64,000 bases of DNA from Microcoleus sp. bin48.metabat.b7b8b9.023 (GTDB lineage Bacteria > Cyanobacteriota > Cyanobacteriia > Cyanobacteriales > Microcoleaceae), in the NCBI RefSeq assembly GCF_013299185.1, contig NZ_JAAFKG010000007.1, positions 98,479-162,478 on the forward strand, written 5' to 3'. Within the stretch, counting starts at the first letter, position 1. Every line of letters begins with the position of its first letter. Positions 1-6,270 of the stretch are shown piece after piece. The position numbers were made by a program, and so were the translations under genes. The notes under the pieces are model-generated. The model was not told the DNA's origin, ran no database searches, and was given only the letters and a program-made list of their open reading frames with translations.

Positions 1-60
1 CAAATAAGGCGGTTATTCAAACCTGCATTTTGATCAAAGGAGGCTTGCCCGGCCGCCTTT
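1..60 (+). promoter_or_regulatory. Structured leader upstream of first XRE gene
   Basis: The window opens with CAAATAA, then a pair of complementary arms, AAGGCGG (6-12) and CCGCCTT (53-59), that enclose about 40 nt. A similar leader (CAAATAA, AAGGC, then GCCGCCTTT about 60 nt later) precedes the second XRE gene at 1864-1925, so the arrangement is conserved between the two modules. It could be a terminator for the upstream unit or a 5' leader for the regulator. The TAA in CAAATAA is probably the stop of a small ORF cut by the window edge, by analogy with 1868-1870. Confidence 0.45.
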
Positions 61-75
61 GTTTTGCCTATCTAC

Positions 76-125
76 ATGAAGTGTACTTCATCTTTCGGCA
101 GAAGTCAAGAGGTTCACTTCATGAA
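76..125. promoter_or_regulatory. Candidate operator of first XRE gene
   Basis: A perfect inverted repeat, ATGAAGT-gt-ACTTCAT, lies at 76-91. The same half-site ACTTCAT recurs at 116-122, overlapping the start codon, and GAAGT (101-105) faces ACTTC (116-120). TTCATGAA (118-125) is itself a palindrome across the ATG. Paired sites over the ribosome binding site and start codon are what is expected of a small self-repressing XRE regulator; that role is inferred. Confidence 0.5.
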
Positions 126-420
126 ACAAGCTTCGTGTATTATGGAAGAAAATTCGCAAGAAAAGGAAAAGTCTCCATTAAGGCTTCTCAGAGAACAAGC
201 TGGGCTAACCCGCCCTCAAGTCAAACAACATATCGGCGTTTCTGAGCGGATGCAAGCTGACTGGGAATCAGGAAAGTCTATGCCAACTGTGGAAAACGTG
301 GCTGCACTGGCTAACCTATACCAAGTTTCTCTAAAAACTATGTTTGAGCTTTTAGGATTAGACGTAACTAAAATTCCCGATGACTTACCAAGTCGTGAGC
401 CCTCACGCTCCGACAACTAA
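121..420 (+). CDS. Small XRE-family helix-turn-helix regulator
   Basis: A 99-residue protein that is essentially one Cro/CI-type helix-turn-helix domain. Residues ~19-75 hold the fold (LRLLREQAGLTRPQVKQHIG, then SERMQADWESGKSMPTVENVAALANLY), and a short tail follows with LPDDLPSR. It probably binds DNA as a dimer and represses its own promoter. The ATG at 121 is preferred over an in-frame ATG at 76 or an upstream start at 64 because AGAGG sits at 108-112, eight bases before it, and the upstream codons lie in the operator palindromes. It resembles the regulator at 1996-2265 (same size, same LPD[DN]L tail). Downstream comes an IS-interrupted small ORF. The target genes are not evident. Confidence 0.75.
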   Translation: MKQASCIMEENSQEKEKSPLRLLREQAGLTRPQVKQHIGVSERMQADWESGKSMPTVENVAALANLYQVSLKTMFELLGLDVTKIPDDLPSREPSRSDN

Positions 421-434
421 CCCGCAGGGGTTAG
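417..434. terminator. Hairpin over the XRE stop codon
   Basis: CTAACCC (417-423) and GGGTTAG (428-434) form a perfect seven-base stem with a GCAG loop that includes the TAA stop. There is no T-run, so it may be an attenuator or RNA-stabilising hairpin rather than an intrinsic terminator. Confidence 0.35.
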
Positions 435-494
435 CCAATCTCTAGGGAAAGGAGCTTGACTATGCGCCCAAGCCCCGAAAATACTAAGGGTTAT

Positions 495-1840
495 CAGGAC
501 ACCGGGGGTTTAAAACCCCGTCCTTTTAGGACGGCTTTAATTGTAAATCTTTGTTGCAACACAGTCAGTTTTGTGCTAGGAAGTCTAGCATAACGTAGGA
601 GGTAAATGCCATGCTAGTTTTTGAGTTTAAAGCCTACGGAAATAAGAGTCAGTTTGCCGCAGTAGATGAAGCAATTCGTACAGCTCAATTTGTCCGTAAT
701 AGTTGTTTGCGCTATTGGATGGACAACCGGAAAATAGATAAGTACGATTTAAACAAATACTGTGCGGTACTGGCGCATGAATTTCCGTTTGCTTCGGAAC
801 TTAACTCTCAAGCAAGACAAGCCAGTGCAGAAAGAGCCTGGTCTGCTATCTCCCGATTTTATGATAACTGCAAGAAAGGAGTTCCTGGTCAAAAAGGATA
901 TCCAAAATTCCAGAAAGATTGTCGCTCAGTTGAGTATAAGTCAACTGGATGGAAACTAGCTCTCGATCGAAAGTCAATCAAATTCACCGACAAAAAAGGA
1001 ATTGGCAAGCTTAAACTAAAAGGAACACGAGACTTACATTTCTACTCCTTCAACCAAATAAAACGGGTGAGATTGGTGAAACGGGCTTCGGGCGTATACG
1101 TTCAGTTTTGCGTTGATGTTGACCGAAAAGAAAACATAGAACCCTCGGGAAATACCATTGGGTTAGACGTAGGACTGAAGGAATATTATACCGATTCCAA
1201 CGGAGTGATGGTTGAAAATCCGAGATTCCTCCGCAAAGGCGAAAAAATCCTCAAGCGTTGTCAACGTCGTATTTGTCGAAAAGTTAAAGGTTCAAAGAAT
1301 CGAGGCAAAGCTAGACAGATTTTAGGAAAATGCCACCTCAAAATAAGTAGGCAGCGCAAAGACCATGCAATCAAATTAGCACGGTGCGTAGTTCAGTCAA
1401 ACGACTTGATAGCCTACGAAGATTTGAGGATTAAAAATATGGTAAAAAATCACTGTCTGGCTAAGTCGATTAACGACGCTTCTTGGTATCAGTTCCGGAT
1501 CTGGATTGAATACTTTGCCAAAGTATTTGGGAAAGTAACGGTTGCGGTAAATCCGCAATATACTAGCCAAGAATGCTCTAGTTGCGGTGCAATTGTGAAG
1601 AAAACGCTATCTACCAGAACACACGTTTGTAAATGTAGTTGTGTAATGGATAGAGATTTCAATGCAGCTAGAAATATCCTCAGTCGAGGATTGGGTACGG
1701 TAGGGCATACCGGAACCTTTGCATTAAATGCAAGCAACGCTTTGGGAGATGAGTCCTCTACTTTAACTGGAGAAATCCTGTTTAAGCAAGTCATGTCGTA
1801 GATCAAAGAATCCCCGTGCCTTTAGGCCCGGGAGTGTCAA
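495..1840 (+). mobile_element. IS200/IS605-type element carrying tnpB only
   Basis: About 1,346 bp. The left side carries hairpins GGGGTTT-a-AAACCCC (505-519) and CCGTCC-tttta-GGACGG (518-534). The right end carries the typical subterminal hairpin CCCCGTGCC-TTTA-GGCCCGGG, then AGTGTCAA ending at 1840. There are no inverted terminal repeats and no target duplication, as expected for this single-strand-transposing family. TTAT lies immediately 5' of the left end and would be the target/TAM. The boundaries are supported because joining 494 to 1841 restores a small ORF. No tnpA (Y1 transposase) is present, so movement would need a partner in trans. The 3' part of tnpB plus the right end is where an omega guide RNA would be expected; I did not model one. 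Confidence 0.8.
611..1801 (+). CDS. tnpB: TnpB, IS200/IS605 family RNA-guided nuclease
   Basis: The 396-aa length is normal for TnpB. The RuvC-like catalytic positions are visible: IGLDVG (D186), IAYEDL (E270) and the MDRD motif (D347/D349) before FNAARNIL. The C-terminal zinc finger is present as CSSC (322, 325) and a closely packed CKCSC (340-344); the usual glycine of the second knuckle is a serine. TnpB proteins are omega-RNA-guided DNA endonucleases related to Cas12 that help the element persist at its donor site. The ATG follows GTAGGAGGT at 596-603. The reading frame is intact, so nuclease activity is plausible even without tnpA. Confidence 0.92.
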   Translation: MLVFEFKAYGNKSQFAAVDEAIRTAQFVRNSCLRYWMDNRKIDKYDLNKYCAVLAHEFPFASELNSQARQASAERAWSAISRFYDNCKKGVPGQKGYPKFQKDCRSVEYKSTGWKLALDRKSIKFTDKKGIGKLKLKGTRDLHFYSFNQIKRVRLVKRASGVYVQFCVDVDRKENIEPSGNTIGLDVGLKEYYTDSNGVMVENPRFLRKGEKILKRCQRRICRKVKGSKNRGKARQILGKCHLKISRQRKDHAIKLARCVVQSNDLIAYEDLRIKNMVKNHCLAKSINDASWYQFRIWIEYFAKVFGKVTVAVNPQYTSQECSSCGAIVKKTLSTRTHVCKCSCVMDRDFNAARNILSRGLGTVGHTGTFALNASNALGDESSTLTGEILFKQVMS

Positions 1841-1863
1841 GCAGGCATAATTGGTAGAAACTA

Positions 1864-1925
1864 CAAATAAGGCAGCTCGCTATAAACCAAAGTGTTTTCA
1901 CCGTCCGGCTAAATCAGCCGCCTTT
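1864..1925 (+). promoter_or_regulatory. Structured leader upstream of second XRE gene
   Basis: The counterpart of the leader at 1-60. CAAATAA is followed by AAGGC (1869-1873), which can pair with GCCTT (1920-1924), and inside it CGGCT-aaatc-AGCCG forms a second hairpin. Length and end motifs match the first copy although the interior differs. Confidence 0.4.
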
Positions 1926-1942
1926 CTGTTGTCTCTACTTAA

Positions 1943-1982
1943 ACAACCATAGTTGTAAAAAAAAGTCAACAACTTTGGTTGT
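1943..1982. promoter_or_regulatory. Two tandem operators of second XRE gene
   Basis: Two identical-arm palindromes, ACAAC-N4-GTTGT, lie at 1943-1956 and 1969-1982 with centres 26 bp apart, just upstream of the XRE start codon. The sequence differs from the ATGAAGT/ACTTCAT sites of the first XRE gene, so the two regulators probably recognise different sites. Autoregulation is inferred from position. Confidence 0.55.
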
Positions 1983-1995
1983 CAATTTTTATGAT

Positions 1996-2265
1996 ATGCC
2001 CAGAAATAAACAAACTCAAGAGTCGAAAAATATACCAGCACTGCAAATCTTGCGGGAGGCTGTTGGTTTGTCGCAATCGGCCTTAGCAAAACAAATTCCC
2101 GACAAAACCCGCACAAAAACCTTAAGTCAGCAAGCCATTAGCAAGTGGGAACGAGGATTAGACGAACCCGAATTGACTATTGCTCAAATGAAAGCCCTGT
2201 GCAAAGCTTTGGGAAAAACACTTAACGATTTACCTGACAACTTGGGCGCACCAAATCCCGACTGA
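1996..2265 (+). CDS. Small XRE-family helix-turn-helix regulator
   Basis: An 89-residue, single-domain HTH protein. Residues ~13-75 form the domain (LQILREAVGLSQSALAKQI, then LSQQAISKWERGLDEPELTIAQMKALCKAL), and it ends in NDLPDNLGAPNPD, echoing the LPDDL tail of the neighbour at 121-420. The ATG at 1996 is preferred to a TTG at 1975, which would place the start inside the operator; no strong Shine-Dalgarno is visible. It is probably a DNA-binding repressor acting on the palindromes just upstream. The two XRE genes look like tandem paralogous modules now separated by the tnpB element. Confidence 0.75.
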   Translation: MPRNKQTQESKNIPALQILREAVGLSQSALAKQIPDKTRTKTLSQQAISKWERGLDEPELTIAQMKALCKALGKTLNDLPDNLGAPNPD

Positions 2266-2321
2266 CAACTAAAAAGTCAAAAAGGTCGATCGCACCTGGC
2301 ACAACATAGAGGTTAATTCTT

Positions 2322-2391
2322 AGGTACGTAGTTGCGCTTCAGCGCTCTTTCCGATATCCCAAAAAGAGCGCTGAAGCGCAACTACGTACCT
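2322..2391. repeat. Perfect 29-bp inverted repeat, family A copy 1
   Basis: The arms 2322-2350 and 2363-2391 are exact reverse complements (AGGTACGTAGTTGCGCTTCA outermost, then GCGCTCTTT) around a 12-nt loop. Related copies lie at 20717-20786 and 57742-57810. It sits just downstream of arfB (minus strand) and may act as its terminator. The family behaves like a non-autonomous dispersed palindrome. Confidence 0.85.
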
Positions 2392-2410
2392 GTACGAGCC
2401 CTTTGCTCCC

Positions 2411-2824
2411 TCAATCCGTAATTTTCCCTCTCAGAGCCTTAATCTGACCCCGCTTGGTTTTGCTGTCAAGACGCTTGCGCTGGGAACTGCGAGTCGCTTT
2501 GCTGGGTTTGCGCCTTTTCGGGATGACGATCGCACTTTTGATCAATTCTTGCAACCGTCTCAAAGCTTCCTCGCGGTTTTGTTCCTGGCTGCGGTGTTCC
2601 TGTGCTTTGATGATAATCACACCTTCGGAGGTGATTCGCCCATCGTTGAGTTGCAATAAACGCTGCTTGTAGCGATCGGGCAATGAGGAAGCTGGGATAT
2701 CAAAGCGCAAGTGAATCGCACTCGCCACCTTATTTACATTTTGCCCCCCCGCGCCTTGAGATCGAATCGCACTAATCTCGATTTCGCGATCGGGAATCAA
2801 CACAGTGTTGGAAATTTGTAGCAT
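2411..2824 (-). CDS. arfB: Alternative ribosome-rescue factor ArfB (YaeJ/class I RF-like)
   Basis: A 137-residue protein with the release-factor catalytic motif in SQGAGGQNVNK (GGQ at 26-28) in an RF-1-like domain, followed by a very basic tail (KRRKPSKATRSSQRKRLDSKTKRGQ). In ArfB this tail enters the empty mRNA channel of a stalled ribosome so that the GGQ loop can hydrolyse peptidyl-tRNA. Length and domain order match the family (E. coli YaeJ is 140 aa); the codon-recognition domains of true release factors are absent. It begins three bases after the stop of the Mrr-like gene upstream, so the two are probably cotranscribed. Confidence 0.9.
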   Translation of the reverse strand: MLQISNTVLIPDREIEISAIRSQGAGGQNVNKVASAIHLRFDIPASSLPDRYKQRLLQLNDGRITSEGVIIIKAQEHRSQEQNREEALRRLQELIKSAIVIPKRRKPSKATRSSQRKRLDSKTKRGQIKALRGKITD

Positions 2825-2827
2825 GAT

Positions 2828-3298
2828 TTATTGATAATGCTTAGCTGTGAGTAGAAATTCGATTAGTTCTTTTCGATCCCATAACTCTACCTCGTTAGAT
2901 TTAGCAAGTTTGTAAGCATTTTCTGTAAATCTATTGTTGGTGATTACTCTGCCTTTATTTCCTTTGTAATGTCTGACGGCTCCGGCTACTTCTTGAACTG
3001 CTTTAATCCCAACTGGATTTTTACTTCTTTTTGCTTGAACAACAGTTTTTAAGCCATCTTTGTACAAAATTAGATCGGCTCCATAATCTTGACTGTCTTG
3101 AGTTAAATTAACATTATAGCCACACTGTCTAAAATGGACATATAGAAAATTTTCAAACTCTTTGCCAGTCATTGTATCCACTTCCAGAATACCACTGTCT
3201 GATAAACGTTTTCTTTGCTCTTCTTCTTTCAATGTATCAAATGCCAATGCTGCAATATCACCGATAATGCCAGCGGCTCTTACTATAAAAGATTTCAT
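2828..3298 (-). CDS. Mrr-like restriction endonuclease-fold protein
   Basis: A 156-residue protein with an Mrr-type catalytic domain: EFENF (47-51), QDYGADLILYKDG (D71, D75) and VVQAKRS (Q88, K90), i.e. the D...(E/Q)xK core of the PD-(D/E)XK superfamily, then VQEVAGAVRHYKG. The N-terminal ~40 residues look like an amphipathic or hydrophobic lead (IIGDIAALAF). Mrr proteins cut modified or foreign DNA. This one is a stand-alone catalytic domain without a methyl-recognition module or a methyltransferase partner. It lies directly upstream of arfB and diverges from the small gene at 3331. A repair or housekeeping nuclease role is equally possible. Confidence 0.75.
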   Translation of the reverse strand: MKSFIVRAAGIIGDIAALAFDTLKEEEQRKRLSDSGILEVDTMTGKEFENFLYVHFRQCGYNVNLTQDSQDYGADLILYKDGLKTVVQAKRSKNPVGIKAVQEVAGAVRHYKGNKGRVITNNRFTENAYKLAKSNEVELWDRKELIEFLLTAKHYQ

Positions 3299-3330
3299 GA
3301 AATTACATTTATTTTAAAGGAGGAGTTATA

Positions 3331-3543
3331 ATTGTACCAGATTTGATCGGTACAGGCTCAACTAAACTCGATCGACCCATGCCATCATCAGGAGTTCAAT
3401 ACTTAATTATCAATGCCCTGGAAACTCTCGACTTGTTGAGATGGAGAATATATGATGAAGAAAAGGGATTTTGGTACATCGAAACCCCTAGTCGAGTTTT
3501 ACCAAGGGCTGCTATACTACAAAGTCGCGAGTTGTTCGTATAG
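3331..3543 (+). CDS. Small hypothetical protein, uncertain start
   Basis: About 66-70 residues and not recognised. It contains GVQYLIINALETLDLLRWRIYDEEKGFWYIE, an amphipathic helix followed by a Trp/Tyr-rich strand. A strong GGAGG lies at 3320-3324, and the in-frame codon at the right distance is ATT (3331); the first conventional start is TTG at 3343 and the first ATG is at 3379. The next gene starts 15 bases after the stop, suggesting a two-gene unit diverging from the Mrr-like gene. Confidence 0.45.
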   Translation: MVPDLIGTGSTKLDRPMPSSGVQYLIINALETLDLLRWRIYDEEKGFWYIETPSRVLPRAAILQSRELFV

Positions 3544-3558
3544 ACGAGGTTGAAGACT

Positions 3559-3834
3559 ATGACGAAACCGCATGATATTAGAATAGAACAAGACCGGAGA
3601 TTGGGAGAATTAATGGCGATCCTCTTCGAGGGCTTCGCTAACGCCCGTCAGCGATTCCTGGATGCAGGCGGCGATCCCCGACACCCGCCATCAGGTTTAA
3701 AAGGCGATGATTACATGACAGACGCAGAAAGAGAAGAAGCACTGACGATCGCCCGATCGCTCTTTAACGACGAATATATTAAAAGCTATCTCAAAAACAA
3801 ACGTCAAAACAATTTGCAACCCCAGATTAATTAG
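3559..3834 (+). CDS. Small hypothetical protein carrying a mobile-repeat insert
   Basis: A 91-residue charged, probably soluble protein; not recognised. The ATG at 3559 follows GAGG nine bases upstream and is preferred to a TTG at 3550. Residues around 20-29 (AILFEGFANA) are encoded by a 29-bp element found identically in two other genes in this window, so the protein probably gained this loop by insertion. The rest (DAEREEALTIARSLFNDEYIKSYLKNKRQ) is helical. It is convergent with gnd and probably cotranscribed with the small gene at 3331. Confidence 0.5.
   Translation: MTKPHDIRIEQDRRLGELMAILFEGFANARQRFLDAGGDPRHPPSGLKGDDYMTDAEREEALTIARSLFNDEYIKSYLKNKRQNNLQPQIN
3616..3644 (+). repeat. 29-bp small dispersed repeat, copy 1 (in coding sequence)
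   Basis: GCGATCCTCTTCGAGGGCTT followed by CGCTAACGC. Identical copies occur at 14723-14751 (same orientation on the plus strand) and 21092-21120 (reverse complement). All three lie inside reading frames. It contains a short palindromic core (CTCTTCGAG). Confidence 0.9.
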
Positions 3835-3837
3835 TAA

Positions 3838-3855
3838 GGTGCGCCGAAACGCACC
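3838..3855. terminator. Hairpin between convergent genes
   Basis: GGTGCG-ccgaaa-CGCACC lies in the 34-bp gap between the hypothetical gene (plus) and gnd (minus). It could serve as a bidirectional terminator, though it lacks a clear T-run. Confidence 0.4.
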
Positions 3856-3868
3856 CTACAAAAACTAA

Positions 3869-5323
3869 TTAATCAGCAGTTCCAGTTTGCAGCGACTCTT
3901 TGGCAGCCTGAGTCCACTCAGAGTGGAAGAATTCGCCGCGCGGTTTGTCGGTGCGCTCGTAGGTGTGAGCGCCGAAATAATCGCGCTGAGCTTGTGTCAG
4001 GTTTTGCGGGAGTCGATCGCGCCGGTAGCTGTCGAAATAGTCCAGGGACGCGCTGAAGGCCGGTACAGCGATACCCAGCAGGCTAGCGGTAGACAACACT
4101 TCGCGCCAAGCTGATTGGCGATCGAGAATGCTCTGTTTAAACTCTGGCGCTAACAGCAAATTCGGCAGTGCGGGATCGTCCTTGAAAGCTTTTTTAATCT
4201 TGTCCAAAAAGCCAGCCCGAATGATACAGCCGCCCTTCCAAATGCGGGAAATTTCGCTCAAACTCAAGTCATAATTATACGACTTTGAGGCCGCGCTCAA
4301 CAGCGCCATACCTTGGGCGTAGGAGCAAATTTTCGAGCAGTAAAGCGCATCCCGAACTTTGTTCACAAATTCCTTAGGATCGCCTTCATACTTGGTGGTA
4401 GGCCCCGTCAGTTGTTCGGAAGCTTTAACGCGCTCTCCTTTGTAAGAAGACATGATTCTCGCATTCACAGCAGCGATAATTGTAGGAATGCTCACGCCCA
4501 ATTCCAAAGCACTCATCACCGTCCAGCGACCAGTACCTTTTTGACCGGCGGCATCCATAATTACCTCAACTAAGGGTTGCTTAGTTTCCGGGTCAATGTA
4601 TTTGAAAATATTAGCCGTAATTTCAATCAAAAACGAGTTGAGTTCGTCCGTGGTATTCCATTCGGCAAACACTTCCTGCAACTCTTGACCGCTGAGCCCA
4701 CCGACGTTTTTCAGCAAATCGTAGGCTTCAGCAATGAGCTGCATATCCCCGTACTCAATACCGTTGTGCACCATTTTCACGTAGTGACCGGCACCGCCAG
4801 GGCCGATGAATGTGACGCAGGGGCCGTCATCTACTTGAGCCGCAATTTTAGTCAGAATTGGCTCCAATTCCTTGTAGGCTGCTAGGGTACCACCTGGCAT
4901 GAGACTAGCACCGTTGAGGGCGCCTTCTTCGCCGCCGCTGATGCCCATACCGACAAATCCCAGTCCGGCTGCTTCTAAATCTTTGGTGCGACGTTCGGTG
5001 TCATCGTAGAGGGAGTTGCCGCCGTCAATAATCATGTCATTGGGGTCTAGCATGGGTTTGAGCTGGTCAATTACCGCATCTACGGCTTTGCCAGCTTGTA
5101 CCATGACTAAGATTCTGCGGGGACGTTCTAGAGCTTCGACGAATTCCGCCAGAGTCTTAGTGGCTACAATGTTTTTGCCGGGGGCGCGTTTCGCCATGAA
5201 TTCGTCGGTTTTGGCTGCTGTACGGTTGTACACGGCTACGGAGAAGCCTCTGCTTTCGACGTTGAGGGCTAGGTTTTCGCCCATAACTGCTAGACCGATT
5301 AAACCAAAATTTTGCTTTGTCAT
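3869..5323 (-). CDS. gnd: 6-phosphogluconate dehydrogenase (decarboxylating)
   Basis: A 484-residue protein, full length for the family. The N-terminal NADP Rossmann motif is GLIGLAVMGENLALN (7-21); the catalytic region GPGGAGHYVKMVHNGIEYGDMQ supplies K183, N187 and E190; GISGGEEGA (128-136) is the substrate-binding segment; and the C-terminal all-alpha domain ends in FHSEW. It oxidises and decarboxylates 6-phosphogluconate to ribulose 5-phosphate with NADPH formation, in the oxidative pentose phosphate pathway that supplies reductant in darkness. The gene stands alone, convergent with small unknown genes. Confidence 0.97.
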   Translation of the reverse strand: MTKQNFGLIGLAVMGENLALNVESRGFSVAVYNRTAAKTDEFMAKRAPGKNIVATKTLAEFVEALERPRRILVMVQAGKAVDAVIDQLKPMLDPNDMIIDGGNSLYDDTERRTKDLEAAGLGFVGMGISGGEEGALNGASLMPGGTLAAYKELEPILTKIAAQVDDGPCVTFIGPGGAGHYVKMVHNGIEYGDMQLIAEAYDLLKNVGGLSGQELQEVFAEWNTTDELNSFLIEITANIFKYIDPETKQPLVEVIMDAAGQKGTGRWTVMSALELGVSIPTIIAAVNARIMSSYKGERVKASEQLTGPTTKYEGDPKEFVNKVRDALYCSKICSYAQGMALLSAASKSYNYDLSLSEISRIWKGGCIIRAGFLDKIKKAFKDDPALPNLLLAPEFKQSILDRQSAWREVLSTASLLGIAVPAFSASLDYFDSYRRDRLPQNLTQAQRDYFGAHTYERTDKPRGEFFHSEWTQAAKESLQTGTAD

Positions 5324-5613
5324 GCTAAGTAATCCGCTGGTTCCGTTTGATGATAGGTTTGCGAGAAAGGAAAGCGAGGCGGGGTGTAGCGCTTTCGTGT
5401 GGACTAAAAGTATTGGACAATAGACCTAGGTGGTTTACGTTTATTTTTATATTCTAAGAATTGCTGTTTGGTAAATCAGTAGGGTTTTTTTAAGATTTAA
5501 GAATTATTAATGACGCGGGCAGGTGATGATAAGGCAGGTATTATGTCGATCGCAGTAACGATAGATACAGATAAGCGGACATTTTGAGGAAAATTTAGGA
5601 GACTGTTGTAATT

Positions 5614-6036
5614 ATGGAAGATTTGCAGTATCTCGCGGCTTGGGTGAAGGAGCAACACGCTCGGGAGTATATTTTGACTTGGCTGCTGAGTCAACAGGGG
5701 TTGTGGTGGTCGGATGGGGAGATTTATCAGGCGGTTTTGCAAAAGTCGGGAAAGCTGTTGAGGGCTTACGTTCAAAAACGGCAGGCTGGAGAGTTGTTTG
5801 AGGGGATTTCTGAGAAGTTGGTGGGGGATGAGAATTGGGATGATTTGGTGATCAGTTTGGGGCGAATTGTTGCTGTTTATCAGGAGGAGTTGGTGAAGTT
5901 GCAAGAGCGCGATATGCGGGGGGATGGGCTAAAAAAAAAGTCAATTAGCCAACCTGTAAGTGGAGATTCTTTGTCGGTGTTGGAGGTGCAGCAAGCTTTG
6001 CCCGATCCTTACGCGGATACGCTGACTGGGAGATAG
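5614..6036 (+). CDS. Hypothetical protein, 140 aa
   Basis: A soluble, mostly helical protein with tryptophans near the N-terminus (MEDLQYLAAWVKEQHAREYILTWLL, then QGLWWSDGEIY) and a low-complexity polar C-terminus after residue ~105. No family recognised. The ATG at 5614 follows TTAGGAGA at about 5595-5602. An opposite-strand frame over the same DNA is rich in Leu/Pro/Gln and is judged a shadow. Its own promoter probably lies in the ~290 bp shared with the divergent gnd start. Confidence 0.6.
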   Translation: MEDLQYLAAWVKEQHAREYILTWLLSQQGLWWSDGEIYQAVLQKSGKLLRAYVQKRQAGELFEGISEKLVGDENWDDLVISLGRIVAVYQEELVKLQERDMRGDGLKKKSISQPVSGDSLSVLEVQQALPDPYADTLTGR

Positions 6037-6097
6037 TTATTTGTTATTGGTTATTTGTTATTGGTTATTTGTTATTGGTTATTTGTTATTGGTTATT
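6037..6097 (+). repeat. 14-bp tandem repeat
   Basis: Just over four copies of TTATTTGTTATTGG follow the stop of the hypothetical gene. Degenerate inverse versions (AACAAATAACTAATAAC) appear at about 6231-6262, so the whole spacer is bracketed by inversely oriented simple repeats. Confidence 0.8.
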
Positions 6098-6160
6098 CGT
6101 AGCAGGCAACAAATAACAAGTAATATTGTTTCCGGTTGGATCGGAATAGTCAGTGCGAGC

Positions 6161-6194
6161 GTCCCCGCTCGCGATTTCGGTAGCGAGCGGGGAC
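6161..6194. repeat. GC-rich hairpin
   Basis: GTCCCCGCTCGC (6161-6172) and GCGAGCGGGGAC (6183-6194) are perfect complements around a 10-nt loop. A comparable GTCCCCGAAGAGCGAG hairpin occurs at 50976-51017. It may terminate the convergent transcripts around it. Confidence 0.7.
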
Positions 6195-6270
6195 AGCACT
6201 AGATAATTGCGATGTCACCGGATTTCTAATGACAAATAACTAATAACAAATAACTAATAACAAGTAATGA

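Larger units (their letters stand above)
462..1870 (+). pseudogene. Small ORF (20 aa) interrupted by an IS200/IS605 element
   Basis: An ATG at 462 follows a good ribosome binding site (AAAGGAG at about 446-452) and encodes MRPSPENTKGY before reaching TTAT (491-494). If 495-1840 is removed, the frame continues without a break as AGIIGRNYK and stops at TAA 1868-1870, giving a 20-residue peptide. In the interrupted state the frame runs instead into the element and stops at 591-593 (43 aa). The restored stop lies in CAAATAA, the same heptamer seen at position 1-7, which suggests that a second copy of the small ORF ended just at the window start. Peptide function is unknown. That it is translated is an inference from the start signal and the frame restoration. 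Confidence 0.6.

Noticed and set aside
3887..5423. Several plus-strand frames of 75-135 codons across gnd
   Set aside because: They lie antisense to an intact, well-conserved gnd gene and have no domain features.
5497..5904. Minus-strand frame of 135 codons opposite the unknown gene at 5614
   Set aside because: Composition is Leu/Pro/Gln/Ser-rich with no folding pattern, whereas the plus-strand frame has a ribosome binding site and a plausible helical protein.
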